From Leptasterias polaris (taxonomy: Eukaryota > Echinodermata > Asteroidea > Forcipulatida > Asteriidae): DNA of 64,000 nucleotides. A program made the position numbers and the translations under genes. The stretch is taken from assembly GCA_037783415.1 (NCBI GenBank), contig JAZGTN010000003.1, positions 4,936,501 to 5,000,500 of the forward strand, in the 5' to 3' direction. Below, in pieces: positions 47,044 through 59,100 of the stretch; within the stretch, counting starts at the first letter, position 1, and each line of letters begins with the position of its first letter. A model generated the notes under the pieces. That model was given only the letters and a program-made list of their open reading frames with translations, was not told the DNA's origin and did no database searches.

Positions 47044-47747
47044 GAGTTGGTCATTTCCATTCCTCTTATCAGACCCTTTCATCTAAAACCTACACTGTGC
47101 ATAGTGGGCCAGTCTAGTGAGGTTTGCGGAGACTCATACATAAATCTCTCTATAAGTTGCGGCGGTTCTAAAAAGCACCGACTGTTTTAAACCTTGGGGA
47201 TAATTCGAGTTCAACTTTGCGAAAACAGTCTCAGTGTTTCTTGACTTGATTTTTGATTTCTTTTTTACTTAATTTTTTTTTTCGATGGGAGAGGTCTACG
47301 TTATGACCATGAACCTCATACGGTTGTCGGTTTAAAATACCAATTTGTTATAATCGATTCTCCGTGAAAACACAATGCACATGGGAAAACGACCTGCATG
47401 TATAACACTTTTACTATGGGGGGGGGGGGGGGGGGGGGGGGTAGGCTGGGTATGGTGGAAACATGGTGTGATTCACACTAGGCAAAAACGCAAATTCTTA
47501 AGCATAAATAATTTTAAACCACGCAGAGATTTATTTCCGGTCCAAAAATGACATCATTAACTTTCCGTTAAAAGTGAAAAGGGGAAACAAAACTTTTCGA
47601 TCTGCGTTTCGTCAATTTTGTGTCAGAGGTCAAGTACTATGACGCGTTGAAGGTCATCACTCATGACTAATATTATGACGCATCTAAAGGGCTTCCAAAT
47701 GTTACCAATGCAAACAAAAATTGACTTTCCTGTTTGTGATTGTGTAT

Positions 47748-48345
47748 ACCGTCCGTCTCATCTTTAGTTGGGACTCCCAACTATAGTTGGGACTGGCCCC
47801 AACTTGCACAGTCCAGCTAAAGCTGGGATCCAGAGAAGAATCTGTCACTAAAATAGGGATCCACCGGCTGTTATACATTACATTTGAATGTAGATGTACT
47901 TTGGCCAAGTTTGTACACTTGTCGACCAGCGGCCTATATTAACTGGTATACTCATGTTAAAAAAACATATGTTGAGTAAAGGCAATATCGTTCTCTAGTC
48001 AACAAATGGTCCTTGTGTGGACTTTGGCCTAGACTGCTGGTAGTGGTGAGGGTATCTTCAGTTGCGTGTATAGTAACCGTGGTCCTTGCTCTTTGATGCA
48101 ATGGAGAACCCAGTTAATTCTACTCAAGTTTTGCCATGCAAATTCATATGTATCACGTATGAGCCCCACAGTAAGCCGAGATCAAACTTGAGAGGATCGT
48201 ATACAACTTGGAGGATCACTTCTTGTGGTCATCTACGTCACAATCAATACCAGGCAATCCCACTATTCACCCATCCCAACTGCACACGAGTTGGGACCAG
48301 CGTCCCAACTATAGTTGGGATGATTCTACATTCGGGACGGAAAAA
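47748..48345. repeat. Repeat with 'actatagttggga' palindromic blocks at both ends
   Basis: 'cccaactatagttgggact' at about 47768-47790 recurs as 'cccaactatagttgggatga' near 48303-48322. Outer 'ccgtcc' and 'gggacgg' are mirrored. Possibly a diverged MITE of about 600 bp; the boundaries are uncertain. Confidence 0.5.
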
Positions 48346-48725
48346 TTAATTCGTGAGGAAGTCGAGAATAAGGAACTTATTAATTAGTGGTGTGTATGCA
48401 TCACCGGTACGCCCTATGATAGAACCCATGCCCCAGTCAAGATTTCGTAATCAACCGCATCTCAGTGTTTTCCCCTGCCCATAGTGGTGTGATGTCACCA
48501 GGATGTAACAATGCCGGCTATTTCCATAAAAGAAGGGAACACCTCCGTGATAATTTTCAGGTGTGAATTTCTCTGACTAATTTGACCCCTTCCGTGCCCT
48601 CTTTAGTTGAGTTCTCACCTTGGGTGGTATTTTTTATTAGGATGTGAAATCATTTAAAAACAAACGCATAACTCCATATGACCATGGAGGAAGGAAGAGA
48701 CCAGCCGTCATTCATGATAATTATT

Positions 48726-48958
48726 ATAGATAGGTTGCAGTATGACGTAAGTCGGCCATCTTTACGGGCAATTTGGAACACACAGTCATGCGTTACGCGT
48801 GAGAACGGCGTGCAGCACGCGCACATTTCACCAAACTCATTGCATGATTGGTTAGTGAATGACGCGGCTGCGTTAATAATTTGAGCGCTTGACGCGCCTG
48901 CAAGCCAAAATGCGATTTGCCCGTAAAGATGGCGTCTACTGGGAACTATCTATAACTC
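48726..48958. mobile_element. Palindromic MITE (tatagatag ends)
   Basis: 'tatagataggttgcagtatg' at the left matches the reverse complement of 'gtctactgggaactatctat' at the right. Inside, 'ggccatctttacgggcaatt' mirrors 'atttgcccgtaaagatggcg'. The centre is CpG-rich. No coding capacity. Confidence 0.75.
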
Positions 48959-49089
48959 AAAAGTTATGCCAATTATTCACATTTTGGTTGCAATCGTATT
49001 AAGTCCCGCCTGAATGTTATATTAATTTTCATTAACGTTTTCTACGTCAACTGCTTGTCTAGCGGTGACAGGGTTTGCCCTTATTTACT

Positions 49090-49238
49090 TTTTCAGTGAC
49101 TAGCCAACAGCTTTTTCACTAGTCCATACTTAATATTTATGGATATTTTTCAACACTGAACTAGCTAGCCGGACCACGTAGTGAAGTTTGACGAGTCCTC
49201 TGGTGTTTTAACTGGTTTTTTGGCCAGCGGACCACTGA
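49090..49238 (-). repeat. Dispersed hairpin repeat, copy 1 of 2
   Basis: It contains 'aactagctagccggaccac' and 'ggccagcggaccactgag', which face each other as a hairpin. The reverse complement of the whole unit recurs at about 58245-58405 ('agtggtccgctggcca ... ggctggctagttcag'). Confidence 0.7.
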
Positions 49239-49760
49239 GAGAACGCTGGGTGATTTATCATCAGTTTGCATCCGAAGAGAGTTGCCTTTTTGTCATGATA
49301 CTTGTTCTGTGTTGCTGTAGCCTTGTTAGCTGTTGTCTTGGCTATATGCCATTTTTTATTTAGCTCCATTCAGGTGTCAATTTTGCATGTTTTTCCCAAA
49401 TGAGCTCAACAGGGCCACTTGGCCATTTGCCTACACAATGACCACTGTTCGCTCAAGTAGGCTACGTCTGTCCTTGAGGTGTGAACGCCTCGGCTGTTTC
49501 CCTGGTAACTCGTAACAACTTTCAGATGTCCGTTTCATCATAGATAACATTTCACAATCATTTTATTTGTAGGCCTCCGTCTTCACCGGAGGACGTATGG
49601 AGTGTGTAATTACACTTTCACCCCCCCCCCCCCCCCCATTTTTTCTGTTGGTATTTTTAGCCTCAATAGCAGTTGAAGCTTTAAAGTAACTACAACAAGG
49701 GCATCCAGGCTATATTGTTTCAGTCCAATAGTGGACCAAAAGTCAATAACTAGTTTTCTT

Positions 49761-50335
49761 TTAATAATAATAATAATAATAACAGGCATTTATACTGCGC
49801 TTTTCCAAAACATGATCAAAGCGCATAACAAAAGAAAAGGATAAATTAAAACAAGCTAGAACAAAACTTAAATCTACTATTTAGGAAAGAGATAAGTTTT
49901 AAGTTTACTCTTAAACGTAACAACACAAGAAGAATCACGGACACTAATTGGGAGACTGTTCCAAAGTTCAGCAGCAGAGTGTGAGAAGGCGTGTTTGCCA
50001 TAAGATAATCTGGACTTGTGAGTGTTAAGCCGAGTTCTATCAGAAGAAGAGCGGAGTCCTTGACGGTTGCTTTGGCAAAGATGAAACATATCAGAGAGAT
50101 AAGGTGGAGCAATGTCCTTCAAACATTTAAAAACATATAGAAGAGTTTTGAACTGGATGCGTTTCTCCATGGGTAGCCAGTGTAGTTTAGCGAGTAAGGG
50201 GGATCCATGAGCTCTCCAACAGTTAACAGTGAGAACAAGTTTGGCAGCTCTGTATTGAATACTGGTGAGGCGTTTAAGATGTGCTTTGGTGATTCCAGAT
50301 AACAGGGAGTTACTTAGCACGCTAATTTGCAAAAC
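49761..50335 (-). pseudogene. LINE (CR1/L2/Rex-like) 3' end
   Basis: A minus-strand frame reads KAHLKRLTSIQYRAAKLVLT, LLAKLHWLPMEKRIQFKTLL, APPYLSDMF, AFSHSAAELWNSLPISVR and ends FKSKLKTYLFPK with a stop. This is the conserved C-terminal tail of CR1/L2-type reverse transcriptases. It is followed by a (TAA)n tail at 49761-49782. Only this 3' end is present, with an open frame of about 150 codons. Confidence 0.88.
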
Positions 50336-50532
50336 AAAGCCATTGATTTGACTGCACAGTTAAACACGATGGGGTTTGTGCTGGATGTGAGTGTGGAGAA
50401 TAATTGCAGTTGGCAAGTTGGCAAAGTGGCATTCATCACCCCTGGCCGAACCCAAGAAAATTCCAGTCGGTATATCCAATTCCATACCCTCCTAAAGAAA
50501 ATACCCTTGCTACGCCCATGATGGCCAAATGA

Positions 50533-50556
50533 ATTCAATTCAATTCAATTCAATGT
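50533..50556. repeat. (AATTC)n microsatellite
   Basis: Four to five copies of 'aattc' follow one another here. A shorter relative occurs near 36606. Confidence 0.8.
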
Positions 50557-50559
50557 AAA

Positions 50560-51833
50560 AAATATTTTATTTCCGTACTCACAATAAAAAAAATGACAGC
50601 AAAGAGTAAACATGACCAACAGTACTGAAACTGAACAAATTTAACAACGTAAGCTGTGAGTACGGAGGTTGATCAAATAAGCCGAGGCTTTTGGGGGAAA
50701 ACCAATAAGCAAAGACAACAAAACCAAACAAAAAACGGACAGGAGAGAATTGCAAATTCGGGTGACGTCAAACGTAACTGTTAAGTTTCACCCTAATTAG
50801 AGAGGGACTCGACTATTTATGTCAGGTATGGTTTCACTAATCAATGTGAAGTTACCTGTTTTGATTGTGGGAACAGTTTTAGTCGTATAGAAGCTTCATG
50901 GGTATTCGTCATTTTGATTTGGTTTTACGCGGTGTGTTTTTTTTTTACGGGGGGGGGGGGATGGAAAGTGGTCTGTGACCTTAGGCATAATTGTACCCAT
51001 AGAATGTCCTTGCGATTGTTTATTTATTTATATATTTTGTGTTCAAATAAACTGGACAGCTGGACAATGATGTGCGCATAACAACCATTGAGCTTTCAGA
51101 TTGAAACTTATCAAATTACCAATCAGGTATGATCCATGATTGGGAACAATCGAAAACTTATGCCCGATATTTAGTAACAAAATACTGGCATTATACTTGC
51201 TGCATGCCAAATACTCCAACTGAACTACTGCCATGAGCAAGATACATCTTTAGCCCCCCCACCCCTCCAAAGACTTCACTCGAAACACTTAACATTTCCA
51301 TTTTGAAGTTGTCCCGGTAACCCCCACATATCACACCTCAAACCTTTTGCACTCGAGTATCAAAACATAGAGGTAGAAATAGATGCTCAAAAGTCTGATT
51401 TACCCTGGCTGCGCTCCCACACTACATTGGATCAATTGAGGTATAAGAGGAAAAAGCTTGTAAAGCACCTCGGACGTTCCTTCCTCCATGCTTGGAAGCT
51501 TGGACCCTTGCTTTATGGATGAAGCGTGGTGAAGGGTCTCACTTCGTGCTGAGCCGTGGAGCCAACTCTTAACTCAATTATACCAAACAAATCTCAGCCT
51601 CGTTTTTATGCCACACCTCCCCCGTCACGTTCGGCGGGCTCCCCGCGCGCATCATGTAATCAATCAATCACTCTTGCCGTCGGCGCCATTAACAGAAGCC
51701 GTAGACTAATGAGTGGCAAAACAAGGCTGTGTCATTTGTTAAGCTCCTCCCACCAATAAAACAAAATCGGGAGTTTCGGCGAAATGCCCTTTTAGCCCGC
51801 CCTTACGCTTAAATACCCACATACATATCATAA
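50560..51833. other. Gene-free stretch
   Basis: AT-rich with a T run followed by a G run at about 50938-50960 and a GC-richer patch at 51600-51700. No exon or recognisable repeat boundary was found. Confidence 0.45.
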
Positions 51834-51835
51834 TA

Positions 51836-52745
51836 TGGTGGCCCTGAAGGGACATCGCATATCGCATACGTGTGCGCACACGTATGCAATGTCGTGAAAC
51901 AATTCGCGAATATGTGCGCACACGTATGCAATGTCGTGAAACAATTCGCGAATATGTGCGCACACGTACGCAATGTCGTGAAACAAATCGCGAATGTGTG
52001 CGCACACGTATGCAATGTCGTGAAACAAATCGCGAATGTGTGCGCACACGGTATGCAATGTCGTGAAACAATTCGCGCATATGTGCGCACACGTCTGCAA
52101 ATATATTTGCAATGTCGTGAACGTTTATTGCATACCAAGTTGCATACCTTTGAATAAAATGTCTAATGATCTGGGGGGTTTCTTGCCTACAGTGAGATTA
52201 GCGGTAGTCATTGCAGCGGTAGTCATTGTTGTGAGGCAAGCGAGGCGGGTGGCGTATTTCTTTTAGCCATGCTTACAGGAGCCTGACTGTAGCGCCACGT
52301 ACTCCCTAGGTCTCTAACAAATTGTCTGCAACTATGACATCATCCCAAAGGTATGCAACTTGGTATGCAATAAACGTTCACGACATTGCAAATATATTCG
52401 CACTCGTGTGCGCACACATTCGCGATTTGTTTCACGACATTGCATACGTGTGCGCACATATTCGCGATTTGTTTCACGACATTGCATACGTGTGCGCACA
52501 TATTCGCGATTTGTTTCACGACATTGCATACGTGTGCGCACATATTCGCGAATTGTTTCACGACATTGCATACGTGTGCGCACATATTCGCGAATTGTTT
52601 CACGACATTGCATACGTGTGCGCACATATTCGCGAATTGTTTCACGACATTGCATACGTGTGCGCACATATTCGCGAATTGTTTCACGACATTGCATACG
52701 TGTGCGCACACGTATGCGATATGCGATGTCCCTTCAGGGCCACCA
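51836..52745. mobile_element. Palindromic element with 42-bp minisatellite arms
   Basis: Inverted ends begin tggtggccctgaagggacat and continue through 'cgcatatcgcatacgtgtgc'; outer TA dinucleotides (51834-51835, 52746-52747) fit a TA target duplication. The left arm has five and the right arm seven tandem 42-bp units with core 'gcaatgtcgtgaaacaattc' and 'tgtgcgcacacgta', in opposite orientations. The 'tgcgcgcac'-like centre of each unit is itself palindromic. Units near the loop carry 'aaatcgcgaatgt' and outer ones 'aattcgcgaatat' on both arms, so the arms evolved as mirror images. Because 42 is a multiple of three and the unit has no stop, many frames stay open; none is taken as coding. The loop (about 52130-52375) has no recognisable gene. 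Confidence 0.88.
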
Positions 52746-52826
52746 TACGTAGCCGATATTAAAATGCGTGCTTCAAGTTAGCCAAGTAGGCCGGCGCATT
52801 ACTCGACCTCAAACGAACCGCAAACC

Positions 52827-52835
52827 TTTATAAGG
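52827..52835 (+). promoter_or_regulatory. TATA-like box of the MMP-like gene
   Basis: TTTATAAGG lies about 290 bp upstream of the ATG at 53121 and about 80 bp from the end of the minisatellite element. It is a good TATA match in a modestly GC-rich stretch, but the transcription start is not known. Confidence 0.35.
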
Positions 52836-53120
52836 ACGTTGCACAAGTTGTTGGGGGTAGAAAGATTGTACATACCGAAGAGTAAGAAATCACCCTCGAT
52901 GCCGGTGGCGCTGTGAAGTACTGTACATAGTGAAAGTACACGGAGAGACAGCAAAAGTGAGTTTGAGGGGGGTCTCGTCATATCAATGAGTGAAAGGTGA
53001 TAAAAACGTGTTCACAAAGCCGGGATTATTTCAGATTTGGTTGACACTCCTTCCGTTCAGAACGAGGAGATAGGACCACATCAGGCTTTAGGTATCGCAC
53101 TGGAACGTCGAAGCACCAAG

Positions 53121-56100
53121 ATGTTTGCTCTCCTGTATGCCGTTGTCTTGCTGTGTCTCTCCGGCAGAGCAGTCTCTGGAGTTGACTTGCTGTTAGCGCC
53201 GGGAATGGGTCAAGGCAAGCTTCTTCAGGGAATGGTGAGTAACTGGAGTTCTGGTTCTGTAGTTGTAGTATTATCATACTCATAGTCCAGCCCTTCACTC
53301 GGCATGATTGATAGACCCACTCTAGGTAGACCCATGGATTGATACACCAGGCCTGCCAGGGCTGTTTTTGGTGTTAATATTCAAGGGGTCCATCATGTTC
53401 ATACTCGACTCACTCGTATAGTGCACCACCGTGGGTTTTCAGCAAATTCCAAAACAGTCCACGAGGAGCAAGATGCAGTGAATCTCAGCGGTCAGCAAGT
53501 TTTTTGACTAATATTTTATCATATGCGGTTCCAAGACTTGTTACGGAAATAGGGAGCGGAAAGTACTAATAAGTATAAATATAGTGCTGGATAAATTTTG
53601 GAACCGCAATGATTGAAGAAATATTTCCGGTCTTGTGGTGTGCATCATTATCAATTAGTATGCAGTGCAATACGAAAAAGTTGATTATGACTATATTATA
53701 TAGGGTAAGAACTTTTCAGTAAAGGCCTAGAGCAGTAATGGGATAATGTAGGTATTATTATTATGAATTGAGTTTTACATTACGGAGCAAATGAACTCAG
53801 GAAGATTTCAACTTTGAGATAGTTTTGTTTTTAATTCTATGAATTACTAAAGGAGCAATCGAACATATCCACAGGAAACATGTCATCGACAGGAAGCCCA
53901 CATTTTCATTTATCCAATGACTAGACAGATCAGAACGATTGAACTTGCCTTTATAACCAACCCCCACTGTTTAATAAGATGACCGACAACATACCCGAAA
54001 GACAACAAGACAACAGCATGAGATAGGCAGACTGGCAGGTGATCTTACAAAAAAGTTCTTTGAGTTCAAGACTTAGGTTTAAGATTTAATTAGCAGTATT
54101 AAATAAGTACACCGTTGGTAAAGTGACAGCTTATCACTCAGTGAAATAATTATGTCGAACTTCTTCTCAGGCCTTTACTTTGGAGGAAATTGCTTCTTTT
54201 CATGATGTTAATCTCTTTCCACATGCCAGACTTGTTAATTATTGATGCATCTGAACATGCCGAAAAATGGCAAACCGGACACCGTTTATTTCCTCGCTGA
54301 TTTCTTGAAAGCAACACGTGTGAACATTTGTGCACAGATTGCTGTCATGATAATTACTAATGATATACTAAATTAGGAAATTGTTCTCTGGTGTTGAAAA
54401 TAATGATGTTCTGTCCATTGTTTTGGTATGCTCTATTCCTACTGCCGAGATGTGGACTGTATGGACGTGTCAGTCAGCGTGATACGTCAATCTTTACGAA
54501 AACAATGTCATTCTTTCAGCCATTTTTATCATGAAGGTTGCAATTTCTATACAACCGTGAAGAGATTAGCTCTTGTTTTTGTTACCGTTAACTCCCGATG
54601 AGAGACATCTTCCAAATTGATAGTTCAATTGCACAAGAACAAACCTGATAACCAGTGGACGCTGGACAACCTTGGTGCCATGTTAACGACGTTTACCCGC
54701 CGTAATTGGGGGAATATTCACCGACGGAGAAAATCCTTGAGAAGTTTGCTTCTCAACATGGAAGTGAGGGAAATAAAGTTGGCAAAAAAAAGTCCTTATG
54801 GTCCTTCTCATCAGTTAGTTCCCATGCAGTCCGATGTCGCCCATGCGTCATTAACTCCAATGCCTCCCCAAAGACTTGACCTCTCGGTCACCCCCTCTTG
54901 TAATAACAGTCTGAAGGGTCCTTCTGAGATACGGAAGCCGAGAGTGAACATTATTATTGTTACCTTAAGATGTGGTGGACGATTGGTTACTCGTGCGGTA
55001 TGCTTCTATTTTGTGAGGGAGTGTGGGGGGGGGGGGGGGGGGGGGTTAAGGCGAATATGAAAGTACTCTGCAAAAACTGTGGTGTTAAAATTAACACCAG
55101 TGGTGTTAGAGAGAATCAAAAGTAACATCGTAGGGTGTTAAACGAACACCAATGTAATTGTTTTTGCAGAAATTGGTGTTACTTATGCTTTAACAGCCCC
55201 ATTTTGTTAATTAGAATTCTTTTTTGATATCTATAATTATGTGACAACACACATGGTGTCAATTTTAACACTCCAGTTGTTGCACTGTACTTCGCTGGTG
55301 TTGATACTACATGTCTCTCTATACAAGTAAAATTATGTCTTCATCTTATTACCGTCAGCGTCTTTAAGAAAATAAAAACCGTAGGTTTAAGAAAATCCAA
55401 GAGCAGCAACATCAGTTTGTTCTGCTTCTTCCTTCCTGTTGACTGCACATTTCTTATCTTTAGTTCCGCACTTCTGCATCCACGGTTTTGTGCTATTATG
55501 GTGTCGGCCAACGGTGCAGTTGACTAGAAAATCTCTCGGTGGTTAATTTAACAGGATATGGGGGAGGGGGAGCTTCTCCCCAAGGCCTCTTCACAGAATC
55601 AATTAATTTACATCTCCGTGATTAACGCAAAATAATCAACAAACCAAACAAACATATGAACAATGAGTGTTTTGTGGGTCCTTGCTCTGTGCACCAATTA
55701 ACTCGTTAAGTCTTTGAGGTCACGATTTGCATGGAGTCAAAAGCTGTTCTCGAAAAAGTCAATTCCGTATTGTCGGGCTCTTCTTCTCCACTGGTGGCCT
55801 TTTCTGGTTAGTTCATAAATATAAAACCACGGCCAAATAACAAAAACGTACAAACAAACACAACCCAAATAAAACAAACATGAATTGGGCTATGTTAGAC
55901 TATTTCTATGTCCATGATTAGACAAAAGGGTTCCTCGGCCTCTTCTTAAAAAAAACTAAACAAACTCCAAGCTCTTCCCCCATTGGTTCAGAAATCTTCA
56001 AGATGTAACATTTCAGAGAAATGTATCTCACATAGACCCATCTGGCCCAGCTACTTATTCGATACAACAGTCATTATGGTGCGGACATCTTGTTTCACTT

Positions 56101-59100
56101 TTCTCCATGATAACACCCAAACCGAGGCTGAGGGGAAATGGTCGGGCACCCTTTCACAAAGTTTTAATTAAAACAGCCATTGCTGTTACGTCTACAGGGA
56201 ACCCGACACAGTGGCCTTTGCTCTGTGGCCTTTATATCAGGACACAATTTCAGGCTCTCCCTGTACGTAGTGAAAATAAAGATGCTTTATTCACCTCTCT
56301 CTAAATATACATATAAATAAAGGACCAGACAAGTATTTTATATTTTTGCCTCAATTCGATTACATTGTTGGAAGAATGAAAGGTTCCGACGACTGTTTAC
56401 CGTGACTATTTGACAAATAACATCAAATGACCTCACGGCTGACCTTGTGAATATTATTCATAAGCTCCTTCCGAAATGACTTCATCATTCTGTTTGTCTA
56501 TACGCAAACACTACAACCCCCCCCCCCCCCCGGCCCTCCCCCGCTCAACATTCAGACATGATTTGATGACAAATGACGACACGACCTTCAGCTCATTTTG
56601 TCCCATCGTCTCTATCTCATGATGAGTGTAGGTAATGTAAATTGACACGTCGACGCCGGTGGCTGTAGGTCGGGTCTCAGGGGTCCATGCACGGTCGTGC
56701 ATCATCCCAGAAAACGCGACGGCGAGTCAGCGGAACTTTCACTTCATATGAGCATATGAGGCACTGACAGACAAATTCCAACAAGGAAGCATTTTTAGAA
56801 CTTGCAAACTGAATGAAATAATCATATTTTGGGGGTAAACAAAACTATTATGTGTTAGCGAGTATAGATGGGGTTTGTTTAGGCCTATACTACTAGTGGG
56901 TGTATCGAATCATGGCGTTTTTTAAATATCGGAGTTTATTTACTTCATGAAATATTTACTTCATGAAACATATTGGTATACTATTTAGAAGAGTACATTC
57001 ACATCATTTGGTTTTTAATAACCAAACAGTATATACTTTCAGGCTCGGGAAAGTAACATAATGTTAAAGAACATTGTAAGGGGTGATCATTATGAATTTT
57101 TGTTCAGTCAGTTTTTCTCCTTCGCCTTTTCTCAAAATGTATGCAAGTTTAAAGTTTAAGTGGAGGATGGAAGTGGAATATTCTGGCCCCCTATTTCATA
57201 ACGAGTCAAGTTTGGGGAGTAATAATTATATTAGATGTGCTGTAAAGATGTTATTACATTTAGGGAATATAGTGGAGACAGGGAGTATGTCTTAGATCAG
57301 TGCGCTTTTACTGAGTACCTTTTCCAAACCACGGCTTGGGCTCTGTCATCAATTTTGGAGCAGTGTACAATTCGGCACGTTGTAAACAGAGCCTGGAGCC
57401 GGAGCCCGGGGTTTGGAAGAAGCCCGAAGACCCAATTTTGAGAGCTGTTTAGCAGAAGATTATACTGTTTATAATATTTTGCTAGGCAAACATGAGCAGA
57501 GAATCAGTCACGAGTAATGTAACCTGCATGCTCATTGGTTGGTGACCTGTTTCTGCCTAGCAGTATTATGTTAGTGTGCTTAGCAATTTTATAAAGTTAT
57601 GCCCTGAGAAATCTGAAGATAACAAGTTTTTGTTTTTTCCCCCAAGGAATGGCTACAAAAGTATGGATACATTAAAATCGACGCCGGCAAAGATGGCGAC
57701 GGTCTGGATTTCTCGATGATCAAGAACGGCATCAGTAAATTCCAGATTTTCAACAGTTTACCGAACACGAAGATGATTGACTCGGAAACCATAACCCAGA
57801 TGGAGAAGCCCCGCTGCGGTTGTGGAGACCCCGAGTTCTCCGGGGTGGCGGAACGGGAGGAGTTCCGGTTCGGACTGGAAGGCGGGAAATGGAACAAGAC
57901 GGAACTGACTTACAGGTGAGGACTTTGGCTGTTTGAGCCGGATTATGAAGAACAATCCGGTGAACTGAAGATCACAGTTAAAACAAACAAAAGCTTGTTA
58001 CCTTCGTGGAAGCCTAATTGTTTAACAAACTTCGCCCGTCTGGTGTAAAATTCTGTCATTGAAAAAATTTGTCAAACTTAAGATCAACCAAATTTGTTCT
58101 TCCACAGCAGAGCAATTAAGCATAATAATAAAAGTAGTAGGCCTAATGATAACAAATATATTACAGCTCTATGGTTTGTAAGATGCCTACAGAAGTACAT
58201 TACAAAACCAAAACAAACACACATGAACCGTCATTCTCCTTTTACAGTGGTCCGCTGGCCAGATGCCAAGTTCAAACTCCTGATGACCAGCCAAAATTCT
58301 CTTCAAGTGGTTCGGCTGGCTAGTTCAGTTTTGAAAAACGTCCCTATTCAAAAATATAAAATATGGGCTAGTGAAAAGGCTGGTAGACCAATGAAATGGT
58401 ACGCCAACTGGTCCTTCTAACTATGGTTAAAGGCAAATCCTGAGAGCATGCAAAATGATTGAAGGAAACAAAACAGACTTTGGACGTCAGACAAGTTTCA
58501 AATTGAGTAGGGTCACAGGTTTTCTTATACAGTATAAGGTATACCTTATAATTATTATGAAAAATCTCACCACACTATTAGCATGTCAAATAAAAACTGA
58601 AGAGGATTTAATTGTTCATCCCAAGTAATCCTTGAATGAATGAATGAATGAAATTTCTTCCACCCAAAACCGATGTTTTACCCGATCTTAATGGGTTTTT
58701 AACGAGCACACAGTGGGTTGTTTCATGTTTTTAATGGGGTATCCTCACCGTGCGTTGCCAACTCGGAAGGCCATAGGGGGAAAAGTGGGCCCATACTGAG
58801 AGCTTATAAACCTGATTCGGGAAACCCCAAGTGGCCCGGAAACTGGGTCATCACCTCTGACCCCTTAGAATGTCTTTGACCCCTGTTTCTTGGTAAAAGG
58901 TGACTAATGAAGTGAAGAGCGAATTCCACTCATACAACCTTCATAATTAACAATAAATTACACTTCAAATTCCATTACATCAGATACGTGTCCCTTTGAA
59001 ATTGTTTACCCTAAGAGCTTTCTAAGTTTCGGAGGTTTAAAAGTGAAAGTGCTTTTTATCAATTATCAATTAACCTTTCTTTCTGTTTTAAGAGAACGGG

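Noticed and set aside
51809..52781. Several overlapping 90-146-codon frames on both strands
   Set aside because: They are the six-frame shadow of a 42-bp tandem repeat that has no stop and a length divisible by three; the peptide changes with every frame and no splice or start context supports it.
54617..55060. 147-codon frame in MMP-like intron 1
   Set aside because: No similarity recognised, its end is fixed by a G run, and no fitting splice sites of the correct phase were found.
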